Shown one piece after another: positions 8,031 through 16,112 of a stretch of DNA of 64,000 bases. Numbering within the stretch: the first letter of the stretch is position 1; each line of letters opens with the position of its first letter. The notes beneath the pieces are model-generated. The model saw nothing but the letters and a program-made list of their open reading frames with translations. It was not told where the DNA came from and made no database searches. Origin of the DNA: an uncultured Paracoccaceae bacterium. Lineage in GTDB: Bacteria; Pseudomonadota; Alphaproteobacteria; Rhodobacterales; Rhodobacteraceae. Both the position numbers and the translations under genes were made by a program. Where the stretch lies: assembly GCA_947503925.1 (NCBI GenBank), contig CANNFQ010000005.1, positions 214,106 to 278,105 of the forward strand, in the 5' to 3' direction.

Positions 8031-10259
8031 ATGGGCAAGGCTAGAAGTTGGTTTCCAGACCCACTGGAATATGTATCGAAGGAAAAAATACAAGTTCCTA
8101 GTTCGCCTACTCAGAAGGACTATTTTCGGATTTCTGACTCCTACTCACAATGGATCGCCGCCTATGGTTCGGAGTTCGCATTCACTGAAGAAATACCGAA
8201 GGCCGACCAGAACGATTTCAAGTATGCATTGGTTGTAAGAGAAATTGCAGACAACGTTATTGTAGAAGCAGTCAGATTTGATTTCTTAGGGAACCCGTTT
8301 GCGGGCCCCGGTATCTCCCCACCGATCGAAGACTCGTTTTTGGGAAGACTGCCGATACGAACGCTGAGCGCCGGTCCGCAACTCGGTACAACAGCTGTTG
8401 ATGGCTACGGTATTTTGTCGAACGTGCCACTTGGCTCAGACCCAAAAAAGCTAGTGATCGTTGGGCTTATTGATGACGCGATCAACATCGGCCAGCGCCG
8501 GTTTCGAGATGCTTTAGGCAACTCCCGGGTAGATCGTTTCTGGATGCAAGATGGAAAACATCAAAGCAACAGTGTTCCGTTTGGGCGCGAGTTCTCGACA
8601 GATGACATAACTGACAAGATCAACGAAAATCCGAACGACGATGACGCGATTATGCGCGAACTCGGCTTGATAGCAACGCCGGACCGACCATACTTGCCAA
8701 CTGCTCTACGGATGCACGCTTCTCACGGAACGCATGTTGCCGATTTGGCAGCTGGCTACGATCCGGAAGAAGAGAATGCAGTAAATCGCCGTATAATTGC
8801 AGTACAGCTTCCTGTCTTCGCATCTCAAGATACATCGGGCGCGTCTTTGATGGCGTCGATCATTTCAGCTTCGGATTACATCTTCAAGCGAGCAGAAAAG
8901 ATGAGCCGAGACCTAGGGGTTTCGATTCCGGTCGTGCTTAATTTTAGCTACGGTTTCGGTGGCGGCCCCCGAAATGGTCAACACATTGTTGAACGAGCCT
9001 TGCGTAAACAAGCGGAGCAGTATCGCCAAAAAACTGAAGCCATGTCGTCGGGTGTGCCTGCCCCCGCTGAACTGGTTCTTCCCGCTGGAAACGGCCATCT
9101 GTCCCGTACGCATGCACGTGGTGCAGCACCTTTAGCCAATACGGCTCCCGTACTGGATTTCAACCTTCGCGTTCAGCCGGAAGATCGAAGTTCAAGTTTT
9201 GTGGAAATCTGGTTTAGCGAGAAAACCCACCACATAAGTGTTAGGGTGGAAACACCGGATGGTCTTGTAGAAACCTTCCCGTTCGATCTAGCCGGTGGCT
9301 ACAACAATCAGGTTTCCTTGGATTCGGACATGGTGCTTGCTGAGCCTGAAACCGGCGATCTGCATTCTTTCAAAGAAGGCACGATAATCGCGCGCATCTC
9401 GGTGGATCGGCCAAATTTGCCGCCGCCGGTCGCAAATCACACCGAACCTGTACCTTCCACTGAAGACGGCACACCTTTCTGGCGAGTTGTGTTGGCGCTT
9501 GGTCCAAGTACCTGCTTGCGGGCCAATCAACCACCCTGTCCACACGGGATCTGGAAGGTTGCATGTCAAGGTCATGCTAATGGTCGTGGGGCGATCCAGG
9601 CCTGGATCCAACGCGATGAAGCTGTTGGAGGGTTTGGCGAGAGTGGCAGGCAAGCCTATTTTGATGATACCGTCTATGAGGACAATCGTTTTGATGAGAT
9701 CGGCGACGTAGTTGTTACGGATAAAGATCAACCCGAGAGTATCGTCAAACGAGATGGAACCGTATCCGGTATCGCGACGAATCCGAGCGCGAGCTCAGGT
9801 TCTGCCGACAACCCAAAACCACTTTTGGTTATTGGGGGGGTACTTTGGGATAGTGACAGAGCCGCATTTTATAGTGCTGCGGGGAACGACAAAGAATTTA
9901 GCGCTCCACATTTCCTTGCCCCATCTGAGAGTTCCCGGGTTCTTACCGGAATCAATGCCACTACCACTCGCAACGGCGGGCAGGTCGCAATGGGTGGAAC
10001 AAGCGTTGCGGCCCCTCAAGTCGTAAGGCTTCTGGCTGATAAGTTGGAGAAACTCGCTCCGACTAGATATGACACTTTTGATGCTCAGAGGTTTCTCAAG
10101 AGCAATGCGAACAAAGTATTGCGGCCTAACCCGCAAAACCCAGAACGAGCCGGCAATCGTAGGGTTCGAATAGAACGCGTACGTAATGATAAGGGTTTAG
10201 TAGAACCACACCCTGATCTCACGAAACAAATCACGCGACAAAAAACGCGTAAGGTGTAA
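8031..10259 (+). CDS. S8 family (subtilisin-like) serine protease
   Basis: A 742-residue protease with the subtilase triad: Asp148 in LVIVGLIDDAIN, His232 in HASHGTHVAD, and Ser near residue 655 in GGTSVAAPQ; the oxyanion-hole Asn is in LVLPAGNGHL (about residue 353). A ~200-residue beta-rich insertion separates Asn and Ser (FNLRVQPEDRSSSFVEIWF and onward). No signal peptide is visible, so it probably acts inside the cell or is exported by an unknown route. It follows the haloperoxidase-type gene by 12 bp and precedes a small unknown gene. Intracellular subtilases in such clusters often act as maturation or effector proteases, but that is inference. Confidence 0.88.
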   Translation: MGKARSWFPDPLEYVSKEKIQVPSSPTQKDYFRISDSYSQWIAAYGSEFAFTEEIPKADQNDFKYALVVREIADNVIVEAVRFDFLGNPFAGPGISPPIEDSFLGRLPIRTLSAGPQLGTTAVDGYGILSNVPLGSDPKKLVIVGLIDDAINIGQRRFRDALGNSRVDRFWMQDGKHQSNSVPFGREFSTDDITDKINENPNDDDAIMRELGLIATPDRPYLPTALRMHASHGTHVADLAAGYDPEEENAVNRRIIAVQLPVFASQDTSGASLMASIISASDYIFKRAEKMSRDLGVSIPVVLNFSYGFGGGPRNGQHIVERALRKQAEQYRQKTEAMSSGVPAPAELVLPAGNGHLSRTHARGAAPLANTAPVLDFNLRVQPEDRSSSFVEIWFSEKTHHISVRVETPDGLVETFPFDLAGGYNNQVSLDSDMVLAEPETGDLHSFKEGTIIARISVDRPNLPPPVANHTEPVPSTEDGTPFWRVVLALGPSTCLRANQPPCPHGIWKVACQGHANGRGAIQAWIQRDEAVGGFGESGRQAYFDDTVYEDNRFDEIGDVVVTDKDQPESIVKRDGTVSGIATNPSASSGSADNPKPLLVIGGVLWDSDRAAFYSAAGNDKEFSAPHFLAPSESSRVLTGINATTTRNGGQVAMGGTSVAAPQVVRLLADKLEKLAPTRYDTFDAQRFLKSNANKVLRPNPQNPERAGNRRVRIERVRNDKGLVEPHPDLTKQITRQKTRKV

Positions 10260-10474
10260 CGCAAACTACATGCTTGTGTTGTTGGAACTGCGAATAGTCA
10301 AGGTTTGTTCCCAAAAAAACGATTGCCAGCAATGTCCGTTTTTCACGTTTAACTCACAACAAATCGGGGAAACCGAGCTTTATCGTGGTCATGTGATGGG
10401 CACTATGCCCAGTCATTCAAAGTCAAGAAATCGTCGGCAGGCCTTTAGGGGCGCCGGCTAAGAGGAGAAAAATC

Positions 10475-10876
10475 ATGACCACGTTATCCCAAGTTTCTAA
10501 TGATCTCGCTATATTTGACAGCGATGATGATCAACATGTCGAGAAATGGAACGCTGAAGAGAAGGAAGCTTCAGAGGGCGAACTCAAGCAAATGGGAGAA
10601 GAGGCATTCGCATTCGCGCTTGCGGCATACATCACTTACGGTAACCGTTGTGGCTTTGCCAGCTCTGGAAGGCTGGCATATGTTGTAAATCGCCGTCGCG
10701 ACCGTGCAGTCAAAGCTACTGTCCGTGTGCGTTGGCGTCAGGGTATCAATTCTGGATCCTATGATCGCGTAAAGACAATTCCCGCTGGCAGCCGCGTTGG
10801 GCTTGGCTGCACTCGCAGTGGATCCATCCCCGTTGCTGACTATAGTTTCTCGGTTGTCGGAGCCCAAGTGCTTTGA
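10475..10876 (+). CDS. small hypothetical protein, last gene of the haloperoxidase/subtilase cluster
   Basis: A 133-residue protein with a strong ribosome binding site (AGAGGAG before ATG at 10475). Residues 1-45 are acidic and helical (EKWNAEEKEASEGELKQM), followed by a basic, probably beta-rich part (VNRRRDRAVKATVRVRWRQG). A hairpin terminator follows at once. It lies 215 bp after the protease gene, so it may have its own promoter; nothing else is seen in that gap. I do not recognise the family. A protease substrate or partner is conceivable because of the gene order, but nothing in the sequence proves it. Confidence 0.6.
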   Translation: MTTLSQVSNDLAIFDSDDDQHVEKWNAEEKEASEGELKQMGEEAFAFALAAYITYGNRCGFASSGRLAYVVNRRRDRAVKATVRVRWRQGINSGSYDRVKTIPAGSRVGLGCTRSGSIPVADYSFSVVGAQVL

Positions 10877-10894
10877 GGTGAAGCCTCTCAGATT

Positions 10895-10927
10895 GACCCA
10901 GCCCGGACACTGATTTCGGGCTGGGTC
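10895..10927 (+). terminator. hairpin terminator after the small gene
   Basis: A perfect 11-bp stem (GACCCAGCCCG with CGGGCTGGGTC) around an 11-nt loop, starting 18 bp after the stop codon and followed by CTTGCTTTTCC. It closes the 5.1-10.9 kb transcription unit. Confidence 0.75.
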
Positions 10928-11310
10928 CTTGCTTTTCCAAGCGACAAAAAATCGATAGTGCGAAGTCGCTCTTAGTCATCCCCAATGGGGTTGTGGGTTT
11001 ATTGAGCCGCAATATGTACTTTGAGGCTTTGGGGAGCCTCTTCCGCGACGATCGGCCTGCACCATTGGTGCCGATTTTATGATTTTTGCACCAATTTGAG
11101 ACAGGTATACCGATAAGGTTTATTGGGTGGTGCATAAGTCAGGTGCGCAAAGTTTCCGGATGTTTTGGATTATTCGTATGATCGTAGGTTACAGGCGAGT
11201 AGCTTAGCCATTTATTGTGTAACCACCAAGAACTGCCCGAAGGGTGCTAACGAAACACAATTGGGAAGAGTAAAATCAATACTGAAGAAAAGAGCGTCGC
11301 GTTTTTAATG
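10928..11310. other. gene-free region between two convergent cargo operons
   Basis: About 380 bp with no supportable gene. A short palindrome GCACCA-T-TGGTGC lies near 11,059. Open frames here lack coding character. Confidence 0.5.
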
Positions 11311-11343
11311 GAAGGTCAAAAGTCGACCCAAGACTTCACCTTC
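11311..11343 (-). terminator. probable terminator of the ubiquitin-like/DndC operon
   Basis: An inverted repeat (GAAGGTCAAAAGTC paired with GACTTCACCTTC, one bulge) just beyond the stop of the last minus-strand gene. On the minus strand it is followed by CATTAAAAA rather than a clean T-run, so it is either a weak or a bidirectional terminator. Confidence 0.45.
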
Positions 11344-11367
11344 TGACAATCGGCTGAAGTCGATTTG

Positions 11368-12465
11368 TTAGGCAAATCTCTCCACGACCTCTCGAACTGC
11401 AGCTTGATGGACTATTGAATCATCCGCTGATCGAACTCCAATGTTGACTTCAAACAAATAGTCTTTTCCCCAAAGCCCAAGGATGTGCTCAATTTCTCCG
11501 TCAGCAAACACTTCAATCCCAGTAGACTTTTCCAACTGAAGGAGACCAAGGAGAATTTCTTCTCTGGCCGCAATGGAAAACGGGCCGGGGCGCTGAACAC
11601 CATTTCTCCGAACAGGCCACCTGCGTGCTTCATCGTTCCGCACTTCCGCAAGCCAATTCCTAAATTCAAGAAATGGCTCCAGCTGTGCATGACCAGCGTC
11701 GACCAGCTTTATTGCGGAATGGTCCTTCCGAACAACCGTGCAAGTCCAGCAACCAAAGCGACCGCTACCACATGGTGGTGAATTCGGTGATTTTATTACG
11801 GGGCATTCACCCGACGCATCCCTGTAAAGCCGCTCAATTTCAGACGCATCTATGGATACAGGGACTCCAAGAAGGAAAATTGTGTCCCAAACATCGGATA
11901 TATTAAGATCCAATATTGGAAGGAAAATCGAAGCTGATGATCCTCCTTGTTTTTGCCAGTAATCGTCCCCATTTTTTTTGATTGAACGTTTACGTTGTTG
12001 GCTTTCATCACGCCGACTTCCCAAAACAACTACAGCATCTTCTGCGCCGAATGTTTTTATGAACCTCACAACCGGATTTATTCTCAGGGCTTTGGTGCAC
12101 CATCGAAAGTGGTTAGTCGGGGTGGGGTATCCGCGCCCAGCAACCTTGGCAAAAAACCGGTCTTCCAACGGTGCTCGAAGAATATCGATAGAAACATCCA
12201 TACCCAAAGCTGTTGTTTCGTGGTCAATTTTTAGAAGGGTTCGTTTGACATATTCATCAATGACCGGATTTTCGACGCCAGTGTCGCAATAAATCAAAGA
12301 TACAGCTCTCGGTTTCTTGTGTACCTTTTTCAAGGCGGCGAGAAATATTTTTAGGGTCGCAGTTGAATCTTTGCCTCCGGAATAGGCAATAATCCAGTGT
12401 TTTTGGGAATTCGCTTCGATGGCCCGCTTGGTACGTTCGATAGCTGGCAATATTTGGTCAGTCAT
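11368..12465 (-). CDS. DndC-like PAPS-reductase-family sulfurtransferase / ATP pyrophosphatase
   Basis: A 365-residue adenine-nucleotide alpha-hydrolase of the PAPS reductase/DndC group. Seen: the PP-loop SGGKDS at 29-34, CDTGVENP near 60, FRWCTKALRINP with Cys123 as in DndC, and further cysteines at 221, 232, 239 and 242 (GCWTC) that could hold an Fe-S cluster. In Dnd systems DndC helps place sulfur on the DNA backbone using ATP. No dndA, dndD, dndE or ssp gene is visible here, so another substrate (nucleotide, tRNA, protein) is possible. Its ATG overlaps the end of the upstream membrane-protein gene by 8 bp, so the two are coupled. It is the last gene of the operon. Confidence 0.82.
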   Translation of the reverse strand: MTDQILPAIERTKRAIEANSQKHWIIAYSGGKDSTATLKIFLAALKKVHKKPRAVSLIYCDTGVENPVIDEYVKRTLLKIDHETTALGMDVSIDILRAPLEDRFFAKVAGRGYPTPTNHFRWCTKALRINPVVRFIKTFGAEDAVVVLGSRRDESQQRKRSIKKNGDDYWQKQGGSSASIFLPILDLNISDVWDTIFLLGVPVSIDASEIERLYRDASGECPVIKSPNSPPCGSGRFGCWTCTVVRKDHSAIKLVDAGHAQLEPFLEFRNWLAEVRNDEARRWPVRRNGVQRPGPFSIAAREEILLGLLQLEKSTGIEVFADGEIEHILGLWGKDYLFEVNIGVRSADDSIVHQAAVREVVERFA

Positions 12466-13183
12466 TTTTGAAGTACGCTTTCACTTTGTCAGAGTGAAAC
12501 TTCCGAATTGTGTCGATTTGGCCATCACTGATCTCCTTGTGGAATGCTGTGAGTTTCCAAGAAATAGGCCACGTTGCTGCAGCGCTGAGAGAAAATACGA
12601 CCACTCCAATCAAAGCTCCTTGAGAAGAGAAGATGAAGTGATGCAATATCGAATAAACAGAAAACAATATTGAGATTGCTTTTAAATCGGCGGTCGATGT
12701 CCATAAAAGACCATTGAAATAGGCCCGCTTGGACTGAATCTTAAGGCTCTCATCAGAATCTACAATTCTGTAAAATAGCATTTTGATATTTGACCACTCG
12801 GACTTTTGTTGATCAGTATGATCTCCAGCAATATCTGCTATTCCGTGCATAATGTTTAACTTCACATCAGCATGATTTCTTCGGTTGGCCCAATCCCGCA
12901 GAGGAGTGACGTAATAGATCACTCCTGCAATGATGGCTGGCAGCGTTTTGGCCAAGTCAGACAGTGATTTAGGGGCATCAAACTTCCAATCCCCCGTCCA
13001 TTTGCCAAGCAAACTCCAAAAGAAGACGATAATGATGCCGGGGACGAGCAGGCGTAAATACTTCAACGTTTCGAGGGACAATGAAAAAAACCTTATGAAA
13101 CCAAGGGCACACCTCAAAAAGATGGGCGTTCCCGCCTTCGACGATACGCCCAAGGGTTGAAGTTGACCATAGGTGAAATTCAT
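12458..13183 (-). CDS. four-helix membrane protein of a defence-like operon
   Basis: A 241-residue protein with four hydrophobic stretches at about 42-60, 78-95, 168-186 and 189-208, separated by a charged ~70-residue middle part and ending in a basic tail. I do not recognise the family; the layout recalls small membrane effectors (SLATT/S-4TM type) of anti-phage systems, but no motif proves that. It lies 139 bp after the DUF6527-type gene and overlaps the DndC-like gene by 8 bp. A role as membrane-acting effector or anchor is inference. Confidence 0.6.
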   Translation of the reverse strand: MNFTYGQLQPLGVSSKAGTPIFLRCALGFIRFFSLSLETLKYLRLLVPGIIIVFFWSLLGKWTGDWKFDAPKSLSDLAKTLPAIIAGVIYYVTPLRDWANRRNHADVKLNIMHGIADIAGDHTDQQKSEWSNIKMLFYRIVDSDESLKIQSKRAYFNGLLWTSTADLKAISILFSVYSILHHFIFSSQGALIGVVVFSLSAAATWPISWKLTAFHKEISDGQIDTIRKFHSDKVKAYFKND

Positions 13184-13322
13184 TGAGGTTGAATGTATAG
13201 CGACGCTGAAAAGTACCCGATGAATGAAGCGAACATCAGCGCGATATAGATCACACGAACACCAAAGATTTATCGGCTGGAACGCTCAGGAAGAACTTAG
13301 GTAACTTGCAAGTTTTCCAGGT

Positions 13323-13694
13323 CTAAGCTCCGGTATCCGAGTTCTTCCTTGGGCGACCATTCATACACCATTTGACCCGCCCATTCTGAAGAAAAAAATG
13401 GCAACCGCATGCGTTTTTCTGATGAACTGAAGGATTCAGGGTAGGTCGGAGCCAGTAGTCAATTGACACCCCCCACCTTGGCCGCCGAGCTGGATTCAAC
13501 GACAACGAAATCTGTTTGCCGCATCCTCCAGGGCAACGCATACAAGCCCATTTCGACACTTCACCTTTGCAAACAACAACCAAGTCTCCTTTACTGATGC
13601 TCCCATTATTCGGGAATGCTTCTCGTTGAACCACGATAAAATCCGTGTTCAGCAACCTCAGCCACCGCAGCATTTTGATCAATTTGGCATGCAT
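13323..13694 (-). CDS. DUF6527-type zinc-binding protein
   Basis: A 123-residue basic protein rich in paired cysteines: Cys51, 54 and 58 (ACMRCPGGCG), Cys96 and 98 with His99 (NACGCHFF) and Cys110 (VKWCMNG), a pattern for one or two zinc sites. This matches, from memory, the DUF6527 family, which is found next to multi-ubiquitin/E2/ThiF genes in bacteria. It starts 4 bp after the JAB-E1 stop. Its role is unknown; binding of the UbL or acting as a scaffold are possibilities. The start could be the internal Met8. Confidence 0.7.
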   Translation of the reverse strand: MHAKLIKMLRWLRLLNTDFIVVQREAFPNNGSISKGDLVVVCKGEVSKWACMRCPGGCGKQISLSLNPARRPRWGVSIDYWLRPTLNPSVHQKNACGCHFFLQNGRVKWCMNGRPRKNSDTGA

Positions 13695-13698
13695 GACT

Positions 13699-15105
13699 TT
13701 AACCCACTAGCCCTAAAAAAGGCTCTGCGTCGGCGCGCCCCAGCACATCGGTCTGGCCACACACCGGACAATCTGGATTGAGCGAAGGGATGGGAAACCT
13801 ATCGTCTTGTGCATGGAACCTGCGGACCCGATGTGGCGTCATACCATGAGAGCCTTGAAACGAAGTAAGTGAGGCAACAAGCTCGTTTACTGCCATACAG
13901 GCCACTTCAGTGGTAAAGGTCACAACTGCTGGTGAAGGATCACCGCCGCCTAAGACGTACGCCTCTTCTTTCAGTTTGTGAAAGCTGACAGAGTCATCTC
14001 GCTCAAGCGCTTCATCTGCCGCTTTTTGAGGATCCATCACCCCATGACACATTAAGCACTGATACCCTTCAACGAAGGTTGTTACGCGACCAAACACATC
14101 GACGTGGCCGTCCTCATGGCGTTTCATGCGTAGCCCCAAATCGATCAAAGGAATGCCGTAATAATGAGCCAAACGATTCAAGAAAATTCGGCCTGAGTGA
14201 TCATCCGTCGCACCAAATACAGCGTCGCAAGACTTCAATGCATCACGAGAACCTTGTGAACCGGCCCATGATTGCATGGTGACTACCTTTGGCCCCAAGT
14301 CAGTTTCAGTCGCCATACGAGCAATATTTTCGACTTTGCTGAGCTTTTCTTTCACGTCGCTAAGGCGTGCACCGTGAACACGATTGAGATTGGTCAACTC
14401 TAGCACATCTTTGTCCATGACTAAGATGTGCCCGACGCCCAACCGGATCAAAAGCGCTGCAACAGCACTACCCGTTGCACCTGCTCCGACCACGCCTATG
14501 CGAAGTTGACCAACCGCATCGTTGAAAGAAGATCCGAACAAGCGTGCCTGACGATCAAGTACACTGTTATCAGCAGTATCACCTGAAAGGTCCTTCAAAA
14601 ACTGAACTTTTGATCCAATCGAGGTTACGCGCTCGATGTCACGACATCCGCCATCAGGTGACCATAAACGTACAGCAATACTACGGTCCCCATTGATGAC
14701 GATGCTGAGAAGGCCTTTGACCCCTTTAACAAACGCCGTTCGTGCAAGGTCCTTCTCGTTTTTGTTATCCTGACTTGAAAACCGGGCAACGCCACGCGGA
14801 TGGGTATGCACCAATGCTGGAATGAGGCCTTCTGACTTGGCCTTAGACAGAAGCCGCATAAATCCACTCGTCGACCAAGTCACATGACTCGCTGATGAAC
14901 TGATTTTCTCTGTTTCAGTGATTGGGACAAACTTGTGGGACACAACACGCAAACGAGGTGTCCCAAACCAAGGATCGGCCGTAATTTCTGAACTCCCAAA
15001 TAACATATACGCAGAGGCTTCAGACCCGTCAGACGTGTCCAATAGCCTTTCGATCAGTTCAAAATGTGCAGAATGTAGAACTGCATCCAGTTCAAGTTTA
15101 TGCAT
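13699..15105 (-). CDS. JAB deubiquitinase-like / ThiF E1-like fusion protein
   Basis: A 468-residue two-domain protein. N-terminal JAB/MPN metalloprotease: a Glu near residue 29, then HTHP...SSQD giving the zinc motif HxH-x7-SxxD (about 100-113). C-terminal E1/ThiF domain: nucleotide loop GAGATG near 207-212, DKDVLELTNLNRV with the conserved Arg, Asp/Asn in FGATDDHSGR, and two CxxC pairs (CLMC, CPVC) for a structural zinc. At the place of the ThiF catalytic Cys (YVLGGGDPSPAV) I see no Cys. Thus it may adenylate UbL tails and also trim UbL chains. The ATG at 15105 overlaps the upstream stop and has GGAG 7 nt before it, so I prefer it to the GTG at 15123. Confidence 0.85.
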   Translation of the reverse strand: MHKLELDAVLHSAHFELIERLLDTSDGSEASAYMLFGSSEITADPWFGTPRLRVVSHKFVPITETEKISSSASHVTWSTSGFMRLLSKAKSEGLIPALVHTHPRGVARFSSQDNKNEKDLARTAFVKGVKGLLSIVINGDRSIAVRLWSPDGGCRDIERVTSIGSKVQFLKDLSGDTADNSVLDRQARLFGSSFNDAVGQLRIGVVGAGATGSAVAALLIRLGVGHILVMDKDVLELTNLNRVHGARLSDVKEKLSKVENIARMATETDLGPKVVTMQSWAGSQGSRDALKSCDAVFGATDDHSGRIFLNRLAHYYGIPLIDLGLRMKRHEDGHVDVFGRVTTFVEGYQCLMCHGVMDPQKAADEALERDDSVSFHKLKEEAYVLGGGDPSPAVVTFTTEVACMAVNELVASLTSFQGSHGMTPHRVRRFHAQDDRFPIPSLNPDCPVCGQTDVLGRADAEPFLGLVG

Positions 15106-16027
15106 GGCCCTTCTCCAATGCACACCGAGCGCGCGTCACCATTGTATGCAATCCATCAACCCCCGGACGCCAGGCAGTGCTATGACGCGACCAGCGTTGC
15201 CATGTGCGATTGCCAAAGACATGAGGTACATTTGCACACCGTGCCTCTGCGCCTGTCTTCTTTAACTTGAGCCATGGATCGACAAAAAACATATCTGGAC
15301 GGGCGTCCGGATAACCGCGTGGCAATAGGATCAGCAAGTCGGCGGTATCGCTGTCATAGGCATTTTCTGGAAGTGGAAAATCCTTGATGATAACGCCAGC
15401 TTGTCCAACATGAGTTTGAAATTCATGCGAAAACCCCTCAGTTTCTAGATATTTGCGATCCTTAGATGGGAGGGGCTCAAGCCCCTCCGTCGTTTCCGCC
15501 ATCACGGTGATGAAACGCTCGACGCCGCGTTCACCCAAGTTGATAACAGCACAGTCTTCGATCAATTCGTCGTGGCCCTTGCCTCCAGGCACCTCCATGT
15601 AAAGATCATATCCGGCAGGCAGAGATGCCAATTTTTTAAGAACGAAGCCGCTGATGAGCGACTTACCCCATTCCAAGTCACGATGATCGATTTTGAATTT
15701 GAAGCTACGATCAGTCATGAAGTAGATGACCTTTTCTGCACCACGCCCGCGCAAATCGAATGGCTCATCGAGGCTGATGTCTTCAAAATCGCCATTGCCC
15801 AAGACGGCGACCAAGCCATGCTCTTCTACAGGATGTGCCCCAACGGCCTCCAGAATTTGACGGCCCAGTGGAATAGGATCATCAAGCTTGATCTTCGTGG
15901 TTTTCAAAGTTTCGTTTGCGACGTCAACACGGTACTTGCGTGCCTTATGCAAAGGACGATGACCGCGTACAGCGTCACCGATATCGTCGAACTCCATGAT
16001 TGGAGAATTGTTGTATTCGTCTGTCAT
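15098..16027 (-). CDS. multi-ubiquitin-like / prokaryotic E2 family E fusion protein
   Basis: A 309-residue protein with two beta-grasp ubiquitin-like repeats (about 30-106 and 107-178, the first KYRVDVANETLKTTKIKL) followed by an E2-like domain (about 196-309). The E2 part has the marks of the prokaryotic E2 family E: LLILLPRGYPDARPDMFF, then WQRWS and WRPGVDGLHT. The only cysteines near the expected active site are Cys264 (ARCANVPH) and Cys302, so catalysis through a normal E2 Cys is unproven. Multi-UbL-E2 proteins were predicted by comparative genomics to work with JAB and E1 partners, which are encoded directly downstream with an 8-bp overlap. The direct UbL-E2 fusion suggests action in cis or processing by the JAB domain. 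Confidence 0.85.
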   Translation of the reverse strand: MTDEYNNSPIMEFDDIGDAVRGHRPLHKARKYRVDVANETLKTTKIKLDDPIPLGRQILEAVGAHPVEEHGLVAVLGNGDFEDISLDEPFDLRGRGAEKVIYFMTDRSFKFKIDHRDLEWGKSLISGFVLKKLASLPAGYDLYMEVPGGKGHDELIEDCAVINLGERGVERFITVMAETTEGLEPLPSKDRKYLETEGFSHEFQTHVGQAGVIIKDFPLPENAYDSDTADLLILLPRGYPDARPDMFFVDPWLKLKKTGAEARCANVPHVFGNRTWQRWSRHSTAWRPGVDGLHTMVTRARCALEKGHA

Positions 16028-16112
16028 TTGAATGACCCTCTATGTTATGCACGAACTGCCTGTCCCTGCTTGCAATGGGTCAATCGACTCGAATTTTGAG
16101 AGTCGGTAAAAA

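Noticed and set aside
10746..11135. 129-codon minus-strand frame over the small gene and its terminator
   Set aside because: It runs through a strong hairpin and has no recognisable domain; codon character is poor.
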